The notes under the pieces: model-generated
What the model was told of the DNA's origin: nothing
The model's input: only the letters and a program-made list of their open reading frames with translations
Database searches by the model: none
DNA from: Clytia hemisphaerica
Taxonomy: Eukaryota > Cnidaria > Hydrozoa > Leptothecata > Clytiidae
Length of the DNA: 64,000 nucleotides
Assembly: GCA_902728285.1 (NCBI GenBank)
Contig: CACVBU010000498.1
Coordinates: 496,001-560,000, forward strand
Direction: 5' to 3'
Part shown: positions 30,101 to 39,226 of the stretch, in pieces
Layout of the letters: every line of letters starts with the position of its first letter
Numbering within the stretch: position 1 is the stretch's first letter
Position numbers and translations under genes: made by a program

Positions 30101-33100
30101 TTAAACTCAAAATAACGATTTAAAATAAAATTGAACAGTAAAATCTTTTGAACTTACAAACTTGCTGTTGATAAGCTGAAAAATAAAAGACCCAATAGTT
30201 AAAAACTGGTTAAACAAAAAATGATTACGAAAATTTCAACCAAAGGAAAATGAGAACATTTGCTGAGCAAAACCTAAAGCATTGATGAGCTGTTGCTCAG
30301 TGGTTTGAATCATTTTCTTAGATTTAAATAACATACTTAAAGACATTTCTTTTGATATGGAAAGGTGGCTTGCCTTTATGCTGGCAAAGCAGAAAAAACA
30401 AAAGGATTTCTCAAAATTGTTCGAGCGGCGCTGAGAGGGAAGAAATTTTTTCTTATACTTTTGTTTGAAAATACTGAGTAAGCAAATGTAAGGAAATACG
30501 TCAATACACCTTTTCGACTGTAGTCGCGCGGTCAGGCGCGTGCTACTTTATTATTTGATTTATCACCCTAAACTCGATCCAATCCTTTTTTTTACACTTT
30601 TTTCTATTGTCTTTAGGTGCAAAAAAAGACTGGGACGGTTTTAGGGTGGTAAAACGGAAAAAAATGCCCGCGCGGCAATTAGCAGCTACGGTCGAAAAGG
30701 TGTATTGATGAAAATAAGTTCTTATTCTACGGTAAACACATTATTCTCACCTTTTCAGGGACAACTCCAGTTTCACCTTTCGGACCTCGAGGACCAGGCA
30801 ATCCAATCTTACCACGTGACCCCTTGTTTCCAGTCTCTCCTTTCAAAGTGTGCAATTCTTTAAAAAAAAGAAAATTGAGAGTTTCATTCTGAGGACCAAG
30901 GGCAATGCACATGACAACAGAACGAGAAAAAAATAGACTGTTGCCTTTTAGGTGAATTCGTGCTGAACTATTTAAACCTTTTCAACTTGATTTATTTTTT
31001 TACTTTGATTCAATAGACCTTATCGGAGTTTTTGATTTTTCTAAAAAAGCGATGCATTGTGGGATTGTTTCGAGTGTATTACAATAGAAATCTCTTAGGA
31101 ATTCCTCGAGGGAATTCTATTGTAATACACTCGAAACAATCCCACAATGCATCGCTTTTTTAGAAAAATCAAAAACTCCGATAAGGTCTATTGCCAAGGA
31201 ATGAGATTAGGTAAATGCAGTGAATTAACTTATATTACAGGTGGAATTTCTTGTGAAAAGGACTCACTTTCTTCGGTATCTCGAACAACTTCATTGACAA
31301 CGTCCGACAACTGAAATAAAGATATAATATTTTTGATTCGAAAAAAATAATCGTGGATTTGTACAATTGTTGAATCTTTAGGAATCTTGAGGAGAGGCCA
31401 GGTGGTTTGTGTCTAAAATATCGGTTTGATCAAGCCATCCGATAAACCGTGGTCCAGACCGAACTACGCAATAACAATTCAACTTGACATGAAAGTTTTT
31501 ATTGGTATTGCACTTACATTAATACCCTTGCCTTTTTCACCTTTCAGTCCAACTCCCATTTCACCCTGTAAGGTAAAAAGAAACGAGTCAGGCTAGACTC
31601 TCTAATTGGTGGGTATCAGAATGAAAGTGGGACTATCATTGATTTTGATTTAAAATAGAGCTACACAGCAAATTATAAGACATAAATATTGTTATTTAAT
31701 CCGAGGGTGTTATCAGATAGCTTTCGCTTAAGTTGAATGAGTGGTATTACCTTTGCTCCTTTGACACCATCAAAACCTTGCTTTCCTCGTACTCCTGGTA
31801 TGCCCTGTAACGTGGTAAGAAATAAATGTTTTGATGGAAGGAAAAATGAAAAATGTTGTGTAAGTAATAGAAGCCCAATGTCTTCAGAGTACGAAGTGAC
31901 GATTCTACGATGAAAGTAAAACATTATATCTTTTACGTTTATAACTTGCATTTACTGATCCAATATGCCATTTCACGGTCCTAATGAATCATGGTTAATC
32001 AGGACTGATCGCGAAGTCAAAACGGCTTCCCGTTGGTAAATGCGACAACTTCCAAAACTTTAAACTAACAAAAATTCGTTATCAGAGCACGGTAGTCCTG
32101 ATTACCCATAATTCCTTTCGACCGTGATATGACCTATGAAAATATGAGAAAAAACTTTCCTTGAATAAATCGTTTCTTACCAAATCTCCTTTTTCACCAC
32201 GTTTCAATTTGATTTCATTTAACATTTTCTCGGTGTCTCTTTCAAAGCGAGTCTGTGGAAAAGAAATGTATGTTTTTAGACAGCAACAGGATCTCTCAAA
32301 GAAATATTGCAAAGGTTAAACAACGATTTTATGTGGGCAATACAGTACTGCAGCTGAAAAAATCTTATCTTATCGCTAGGTATATTAATATCAAATATGT
32401 AGAAATTAATTTGAAAAATCTTACCATTTTTTCGTTGATAATCTAAAAAAAAAAAATCAAAAATATTTTTAATTCAATTTTATTAAGTTTGCATTTAGGT
32501 CGAATAGTAAACCTAAATGTCCCATTCGGTAGATCTAGTCTCCAATCCCGGACCCATTTCACGTGACAGCAAATCTAATTAGCTAATAAAAAACAGTTTT
32601 CGACAACATTCAATAAAATGGGTAAAGTTTGGTGGTCCAAAAATCAAGATGATGGAATTTCAATTGGTTTACAAACTTACCTTCTGGGCAATTAATTCAA
32701 AGTCTTGATTGGTAGATTCTTTTTCTTTGGTGCAATTACATTCCTCTTTCTTCGCCTCCATCTAAAGAAAAAAGTATTGATAAATGGTGATAAATGAAAA
32801 GTGGGAATGTATTGTCATCGTTTCCAAACAATCAATCGTATTCTCGGGTGCTTAAAGGTTTTGTTTTACATAAGTGTTTCCGTTTCATATCAGACACATA
32901 TTTCATATTAGGACAGTGTCTTGCTATTGTTATATTATGCTGATATAAGCAAATAACTGTTTTTCCTTTCCTCTTTCTGACCAATCTTGCGCCACAATCG
33001 TGTCAATCCAATGTGAAAAAGCTTGCGAATTAAAATTGATGAGTAAGCAAACGATATCACTCTTATATTTAAAAACAAAACCTTTAAATTCCAGTTGCCA

Positions 33101-36100
33101 ATTGTAATAACAATAGCAGGCTGTAGCAAGCAAAAAGTAGCCACAAGAGTTAGCAGTCAAATCTTTGCTTGAAAAAGATTGAAAGGAGTCATTGCATCGA
33201 CGTCAAAAGAACTCAATGTATTGACATTTTTCTGCCAACTTTAATTCACAATTATAGACTAGGCAAGGGCAAAAAGTTGGCCGTGCAAACCACAGAAAAG
33301 TTTTTTTTCAGTTTCATACTAGGAGAAATAAGACGCCCATCTTAAGTGGTAGTGGATCCTAATGGCTTGAATAGATTAATCATTTTAAAAGTGTTTGAAA
33401 CCATCAGTATTTTGGTATCTTCCTCAAGATCTTTATCAACCATACTCATAAAACTTTCCCATGGTAAGGACGGTATTGTGTCTTTGATGAGTTTTTTAAC
33501 GGCCAAAAATGTTAGTCTGAAGACCTCTGAAAAACATTACCACGATCTTTGTTATATTGTGAACTGAGTTGAGTTTACTTTTTTGTTCGTTATCATAACC
33601 CTTATATATTCTAATATCTGTAAGAACAGAAACTTTTTTGGTTAGCAGATCAGCAAAAACATTAGCTACCTTTTCAATAACACGGTCAACGATCTCGTCC
33701 AGCGAGTCACCAAACCGTCTGTCATTCGTTCCAGTCTCGGTTCCATTCCCCTGATTCACATCAGTTGTATTTACACTACTCCTTGTCGTCGTCAAATTAT
33801 TTTTCACTTTCAGCATAATCAGTGTATTATCAATTTCCTTAATTTCGTCTAATAGTTCTAAGCGTGCTTGCTCTAATTTAAAAATTTCTTTGGCTGCCAT
33901 TTGCTCTTCAACGGAAGTTGGGGCAGATGGTTTTGGTGAAGGGAGATCATTTGTTTTATCTCCTAGTTCATTTAAAGCCGACTTAATCCTCTCTAGCTCT
34001 TTCTTGATTTCGTTGCGTAAGTCTTTAACAGTCGCAGGTGTACTGGAAATAAAAGGCTCGTCAGTAGATTTAGGATATAAAGTAAGAACTTTGGAGAAAT
34101 CAGGGTCAGCTGTGTATGGGGTGGGTGTTGGCATTTCAAAAGTTGAAGTTCTTCGTTTTGTACTTTCGATCGTGTCTCGTGTAGTGTATTCTGTTGTTAC
34201 AAAAGTCTCTGTTGTAGGCTGGGTCGTTGATGTAGTAAGCATAATGGTCGTTGTTGTGGGGGTGGTTGTTGTTGTAGTTTGTGTGATTGTTGTTGTGGTA
34301 GGGGTGGTCGTTGTTGTTGTAGTAGGGGTAGTCGTAGTAGGGGTAGTCGTTGTTGTACTAGGGGTGGTCGTTGTCGTGGTAGGGTTGGTAGTTGTTGTTG
34401 TAGTAGGGGTAGTCGTTGTTGTGGTAGGGGTGGTCGTTGTTGTAGTAGGGGTGGTCGTTGTCGTGGTAGGGTTGGTAGTTGTTGTTGTAGTAGGGGTGGT
34501 CGTCGTCGTTGTAGGAGTGGTCGTTGTTGTAGTAGGAGTGGTCGTTGTTGTAGTAGAGGTGGTCGTTGTTGCAGTAGTAGGAGTGGTCGTTGTCGTGGTA
34601 GGGGTGGTCGTTGTCGTAGTGGGAGTGGTCGTTGTCGTAGTAGGGGTGGTCGTTGTTGTAGTAGTAGGAATGGTCGTTGTCGTGGTAGGGGTGGTCATTG
34701 TCGTAGTGGGAGTGGTCGTTGTCGTAGTAGGGGTGGTCGTTGTTGTAGTTGTGGTAGTCGGAAGAGAAGTGGTCGTTGTGTTAAATTGTCCCCTTTCCTC
34801 TTTAGCAACCTTAAGACAAAAAATAGACGATTGCAAGGATGAAAACAAAAACTTCACAGCTGGATAATCGTCAAGGGAAATGTTTCAAAAGGTAGACAAG
34901 CCTTGCACAATGAAAAGCATAAATACCTCAGTTTTTCGGGAATCCACGTGACATTTGGGAATAGCATCACGGTAATCTTTGAACATGGTCAGATCATAAA
35001 TTGCACCCTGAAGCAAAAGGAAATATGAATAGCGAATGATAGTAGCAGAATGTTCTGAACAAAAGGAAATATGAATAGCGAATGATAGTAGTAGAATGTT
35101 CTGATAGTCACCAACCCTATAGTAAAACCGAGGAAAGACGAAAGATAGTTTGTGCTCAAAATCGATGTTTCCAGTCCAGTCTTCAGCTAAAAAATACTAA
35201 AATACTCGAATCTTTCTTTAATTCGAAGGAAATTCTTGGTCACTTGAAGATCGAATTAGAGAGAGAGTCAACAGTCAGTAACTTGATGTACAAAACTGTT
35301 TGTCCAATACAGAAGGACGATAGTATCCACGTTAAGGGATTCATCCAACATTGATTCTAGGGGAGGTAGGCTCGAATTGAGAGTGAAGTTGAGTTATTTG
35401 TCACGAGTTATAATATCATCGGTTATTCTTCCCAGCTGGCACACAGCGTTGTTTCAACGTTCAACTAACGTTATATGGACGTTGTGAACGTTAGATGAAC
35501 ATTGAAAAGACGTTGTGTGCCAGCTGGGTTGGAGACAGGACTCACATAGAGAGCAGGTTTCTTTATATACCATCCAGCATTGCCAAGAAAGATGGGTGAA
35601 TTGGAACGTACATCTAAAGCTTTTCTTTCATGTTTGAAAACTTTCCTCAAAACGCGATCACATCCTAAAAGTAAAGAGGAATATGATGGCTTGAATCTTG
35701 GTTTCACTTCAATCATTATCATTTCAATCTCCAAGAAATGAAAGTCGAAGTCAAAGATGGAAAAACACAAAAGTAGAAAGTCTACGATGCTCTAAAATCT
35801 CAAAAGATTTTTCTTCACTTTAAATAGACTGCCAAATAAAAAGTTTTAAGGTTTCTTGTTAGCATGAAAAGCATGAAATTATACCGGAGAAGTAAAGGGT
35901 GACTTCTTGGTCTACCACAGTTATACTGAAAACATTCCAACGTCGATCCATTCGTGGTACTAAGAAGCTTGCTACCAAGTTCCGTTCTTCTTCTGTTCCA
36001 CTCTTACTCCGGTAAATAAATTCGATCTTATGTTTATTGTTTGACGCTTGTAGAACGTTCAGAGCAAGGATACTTTTCGAATGATCGTACTCTAAGACAC

Positions 36101-38227
36101 TGAAAAGTACTCCACCGTAGATTGATTGTAAGAAAAGAGAGATTTTGATTCCGAAATTCCAGAAAAAAGGGATCGGGAGTAGGTCCCTGGCCCATCTTCC
36201 GACGTAACTGTTTGGTGTGAATTCGACAGCTGGGCGGCCAAAACGACCAAAGGGTCCGGTGACCGCGCGTACGTCAGGCGGGAAGGGCGATCCAACGGCG
36301 GCCAAAAGATTGATATCTTCATTCGCATCTGTAAAATGGAGAGAGGAGATGAAAATGAAGATCAAAGTTCGCATTCCGTAGGAGAAAGCTTATTTGTTCA
36401 TGCGAGGGCTTCTCAAAATTGTTCCATTAAATCAGTTCTTGTTATTACCACTCCTTACAAGTATTGCCTTTTCTCAGCTTTTCCCTCTCTCTCCTTCAAA
36501 TCTGCAATCCCACCAAATGATATAAAAGTACACGAAATTTAAAGGATAAAACACATATAAATCAATCAACCCGAACACCAAAATTTCATTATGGGAGAGT
36601 ATAGAAATATAGGTGAAAGAAAGTTTATTTTATCGCGGTTTTGAAATTCATTTAACACAAGCCACACGTCATAAGGTGGCAAAGGGTCTCAGGTATTCTA
36701 TTTTTGTGCGAGTTTATGTTTAAAAAGTCTGCTCAAAATTACAACACATAAACGATAAATTGACTCTCAAAAACTCGAGCGGGAATATGGAGAATTTATT
36801 GATCTGTTGGAATTACATAGACATTCGAATTTTTAAATTAATTGAAAAGAATCAATAGACGATATCGGCTTCACATAAAAACTCAGATTTTACCCCCAAG
36901 AATTTCCCACAATGCTTTGTGCGAGAAAAAATCATTGTGGGCAATTTTCGGAGGTCAAATCTGAGTTTTCACGTTAAGCCAATGTCGTCTATTAAAAAAA
37001 TATTTATAATGATTCCCTCTTCACGAGGGGAAAATGAGCTGCCAGCCTTTGTCAAAGTTGTAGAAAAATTCGAATAATGGAAGTTCAAATCTCGAAAATG
37101 GGGGCGATACAGAGAATGTATTTTGCTTTTTGTATATTTTTGAATTTTCATCATTCGCATCAACCGTGTTGGATATTAGAAGATAAAGCCCTTCCCTGTC
37201 ATATCGTAACTTTTCTTTTCAAACCAATGTAGGTTGTTATATTCAACAATAGTTACATAAAGATTAAAGTTAAACAAGATATTTTCAAGGGAATCTAAAT
37301 TCGTCTACGAATTTAAAAAGTCACGGTGGTTGAATCTCAAATAACAATATTCCAGAATTCGTACTCAAATGTAATCACAGAAGCCCATCAGACCGCAGAC
37401 AGAGTAATGGAATGTATATCGCCCGTTTTAACAAACATCAGGTCAAAGTTATAACTTTTTCACGATATATCAACACTCCCATGGGAGGAGCTGAGAAACC
37501 AAAAACGGTCAAACTCCAAATAAAAATTCTCCCACCCTTAAAAAATATTTTTACAATAGCTGTCGTGATATAAAGAATGACTTCACGTCTAGAAATTGAT
37601 AGAAAGATTTCTTTTTGGAGAGCAAACTCATGATAATTTTCGCCAATAGTCAAATAGAAAAATGCGAGCATGTATGTAAAATGCCTTTTGCCTTTAAAAA
37701 TGGCAGAGGCAGATAAATTGACTGAGGACGACTGTTTCAGTGCTTTTACCATCCACAAACGTACAGGTCAAAAAGTGCGAGTTGCTCCAAGTGTTGCAGC
37801 CGTTCCTACATTCGCAAAAGCGTAGATACTTAACTTCATATCAAAACCCCTAAATAAGTCAAAGAGAAATCGAACTAATCCAATGCCAAGAGCCATTTGT
37901 ACTAATTTTTGTTTTGTTGATGGACGAAGTAAAACCTTTCATTAATGTTTCTGAATCATAAAAAGTGAACTAATGGTCCGAGTACGAGTTTGGAATTTAA
38001 CGTTAAAGAAAGTAAGCAGGTCCCTAGAGCCCAGTTCCCAGATAGTTAAACTTACCATGAAGCCAATTCTGAAAATATTTATCCCAAAGCGTATCCAGAT
38101 TAGTTTGGTTGATTTGTTCAAAACTTGGCGGCGGAGGGCCAATCAAATTCGGTATATTTTGACACGTGACTAGAGTTGATATAAGCGATAGCACTACGCT
38201 AAATTCCAAACCAGTAAGCCTGTTCAT
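25522..38227 (-). CDS. COL18A1-like: Multiplexin (collagen XV/XVIII-like) with endostatin domain
   Basis: There are 23 minus-strand exons with consistent phases: 38056-38227, 35885-36328, 35546-35664, 34927-35007, 33670-34809, 32681-32761, 32425-32442, 32181-32252, 31751-31804, 31518-31565, 31268-31310, 30751-30857, 30158-30175, 29797-29913, 29444-29497, 29109-29208, 28489-28607, 28067-28195, 27698-27811, 27367-27432, 26955-27152, 25894-26012 and 25522-25720. The product is about 1,203 codons: signal peptide, TSPN/LamG-like domain (to about residue 272; GNAGWYIKKPALY, GAIYDLTMFKDYRDAIPKC), Thr/Pro mucin segment (about 282-488), short Gly-X-Y blocks with heptad-like linkers, NC1 trimerization segment (SLAFVISTNNLFIKSLKGW), hinge, and endostatin (ALNEPYSGRMGGL, YSFDQKDVRQDPSWPVKK, WHGSHANGK) with its four cysteines. 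Multiplexins are basement-membrane collagens. An in-frame TGA at 28537-28539 would cut the last six exons from the product. The exact 3' end of exon 33670-34809 is the least certain junction. Confidence 0.92.
26257..26875. mobile_element. Long-TIR MITE with TAATTAGC arrays
   Basis: 619 bp with near-perfect 130- to 140-bp inverted ends (caggcagggataacttcaaa ... ttgaagttatccctgcctg), flanked by ATATA on both sides. Each arm has several copies of the palindromic phrase ggctaattagcc. The centre contains actgcgcatgcgcgggcatgcgcagt-type palindromes. It lies in an intron of the multiplexin gene, between exons 26955 and 26012. Confidence 0.85.
28489..28607 (-). pseudogene. Collagen exon with in-frame TGA
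   Basis: The exon joins in phase on both sides (CAG|AA at the acceptor, AAA|GTAAGT at the donor) and reads IRKLKGDQGPPGDQGPRGLP, GV, stop, GPRGPKGEAGVSTGSK. The stop occupies the Y position of a Gly-Val-Y triplet, at 28539-28537. CGA (Arg) to TGA is a one-base CpG change. Only this exon is affected; the gene as a whole looks intact. Confidence 0.75.
28685..28770. mobile_element. Palindromic AACGTT MITE, fragment
   Basis: The sequence gcaacgttgtctcaacatcc ... aacgttgtgtgctagctggga matches the element at 35431-35529. It is intronic in the multiplexin gene (between 29109 and 28607). The following 28771-29100 has no recognised feature. Confidence 0.6.
30501..30708 (+). mobile_element. MITE E, copy 2
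   Basis: Complete copy with inverted ends tcaatacaccttttcgac and gtcgaaaaggtgtattga, plus an interior of gtcgcgcggtcaggcgcgtgc and ggttttagggtggtaaaacgg. It is 208 bp and ends about 40 bp from a collagen exon (30751-30857). Confidence 0.85.
31011..31193. mobile_element. Perfect 79-bp-arm hairpin
   Basis: 31011-31089 and 31115-31193 are exact reverse complements by eye (caatagaccttatcggag ... ctccgataaggtctattg), with a 25-bp loop that is itself partly palindromic (ggaattcctcgagggaatt). It is intronic in the multiplexin gene. It shares its terminal caatagac and internal cccacaatg with the hairpin at 36854-36993, so it is a foldback MITE family. Confidence 0.88.
31968..32131. mobile_element. 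MITE with CATTTCACGGTC ends
   Basis: The left end gccatttcacggtcctaatg(aatcatggttaatcagg) and the right end, reversed, (gtcatatcacggtcgaaagg aattatgggtaatcagg) are imperfect 40-bp inverted repeats. Solo ends of the same family are at 42280-42350 and 46660-46715. Confidence 0.7.
32890..33095 (-). repeat. Dispersed repeat C, copy 2
   Basis: Reverse-complement match to 17744-17900 and 58195-58365. A further stretch, 33190-33300, matches 51265-51360 (shared ctttaattca-aattatagactaggca). All are intronic or intergenic. Confidence 0.6.
33670..34809 (-). CDS. Multiplexin Thr/Pro-rich mucin-like exon
   Basis: A single 380-codon exon of the multiplexin gene. After VAKEERGQFN it encodes about 205 residues of TTTTTP-type repeats (units of 7-9 codons, one Pro each). 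A Ser/Thr/Glu linker and a heptad-like helix (EEQMAAKEIFKLEQARLELL) follow. This would be a heavily O-glycosylated rod. The antisense strand has long Val/Gly- and Cys/Arg-rich open frames that are by-products of the repeat. Vertebrate COL15/18 have glycosaminoglycan and mucin-like stretches near this position, but not a pure poly-Thr array. Confidence 0.88.
34200..34790 (-). repeat. Coding minisatellite (ACN)n/(CCN) Thr-Pro array
   Basis: On the + strand it reads as repeats of 'ggtagtcgttgttgtagtagg' with a 21- to 27-bp period. Synonymous variation (gtc/gtt/gta) between units keeps the protein repeat uniform, as expected under selection for Thr content. Unit number is probably length-polymorphic. 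Confidence 0.85.
35431..35529. mobile_element. Palindromic AACGTT MITE, complete
   Basis: cccagctggcacacagcgttg ... caatgttcatct ... gacgttgtgtgccagctggg forms an almost complete hairpin of about 99 bp. It ends 12 bp from the donor of multiplexin exon 35546-35664. Confidence 0.75.
36854..36993. mobile_element. Imperfect hairpin MITE (family of 31011)
   Basis: The arms caatagacgatatcggctt ... cccacaatgc and cattgtggg ... aagccaatgtcgtctatt pair with mismatches around a roughly 13-bp loop. It lies in the first multiplexin intron. Confidence 0.75.
38056..38227 (-). CDS. Multiplexin first exon, proximal (exon 1a)
   Basis: From ATG 38227 it encodes MNRLTGLEFSVVLSLISTLV (signal peptide, probable cleavage after VTC/Q) and a 35-residue tail with IGPPPPSFEQINQTN. 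It ends CATG|GTAAGT, leaving one base (phase 1), which joins the exon at 36328 in frame to give ..WLHDANEDINLL. Confidence 0.85.
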
Positions 38228-38528
38228 AATGTGATATTTTGGTGCAGAAGCTATGTAAAAGTGTTTTGAACGGTTATGCTAGTCACGTGTTTTCTGTTTG
38301 ATGGTTTCTACTGTTTCTTAATCTTTTCCGCATAATTTCAGCAGATTTTCATAAGATTTCTAATTTGTTCTTTACTTTTTATATTACATTTCACCGAATG
38401 TGTATATGTGTGTATCTACCTGTAATGTAAGAGGAATAGTATGGAAGAATCGTAAAATTATAATACATAATATTCATAAATACATGATTATGTTATACAG
38501 TTATTGATTTTTCCAAAAAGAAGGAAAA

Positions 38529-39014
38529 TTAGACTAGTAAACTAGTCGTTGAAAACAGAGCCATATACAAAAAACTCAAGCTCCAAATAAAAAGAATCGA
38601 AGAGGTGAGGTTGCGTGTCTTTTCTGAATTTCAACGACTAGAAGCTTCTTCCCTCAAAAAACGTTGTTTAATTTTACAACCTTTTTTAGGTTTTTGAGAA
38701 TCCATTCAACTTTTTTGACTAAATGATATTTCATAGTAACATTGAACATGGGAACATATAAATAAATGAGCATTTCCAAAAACGCAATAAACAGAAAGAA
38801 AAATAAATGCAATCCCGCACGGATGAGACATACAGAAATCTGTATGTCTATCCTTACGATTTTAGGTGAAGAAAAAAAGGCCTCGGAAGTAGCTTCTAGT
38901 CGGTTATTTTCCTTTACTCTCAAGCGCGCTGAATATTAAATTAGTGTTTACATTATTTGATTGACAGTTTTATTATAACGTTATAAGTAATAACCGACTT
39001 GTTTACTAGTCTAA
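38529..39014. mobile_element. MITE with TTAGACTAGTAAAC ends
   Basis: The left ttagactagtaaactagtcg and right (reversed) ttagactagtaaacaagtcgg are inverted repeats about 485 bp apart. The interior has a second 'cgactag' pair near 38636 and 38898. It lies just upstream of exon 1a. Confidence 0.6.
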
Positions 39015-39148
39015 AGGAAAATATGATATTTAGTATGTCAGTCTAACTGTCATCATCAAACGAGCTTTATTGCACCCTTCTTTCATCAACTAGCTATATA
39101 CAGTAGAAATATAAAATTCATTTATTAGCTGCCAGAATAGGTACTTAC

Positions 39149-39226
39149 AAGCTCAGAACAAGTAGAATCAATGACTTTACAGGCGCAAGCTGCTACACGA
39201 TTACGTATAACGGCATTCGAACGACA
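39149..39226 (-). CDS. Orphan Cys-rich candidate exon
   Basis: Acceptor TTTCCTAG and donor CTT|GTAAGT bound 78 bp that is open only in phase 0: CRSNAVIRNRVAACACKVID then STCSEL, with four cysteines. It cannot be inserted before the phase-1 exon at 36328 without breaking the frame, so it may belong to an unseen transcript or be chance. Confidence 0.3.

Noticed and set aside
33585-33669. Extension of the mucin exon to about 33585, or an extra 39-bp exon (33587-33625)
   Set aside because: The next exon accepts only phase 0, which the GAAAAG|GTAGCT donor at 33670 gives directly; the extra exon remains possible but unsupported.
33890-34867. Long + strand ORFs rich in Val/Gly (325 codons) and Cys/Arg/Gly (187 codons)
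   Set aside because: They are the antisense of the Thr/Pro coding repeat on the minus strand; their composition follows directly from that repeat and there is no independent splice or start support.
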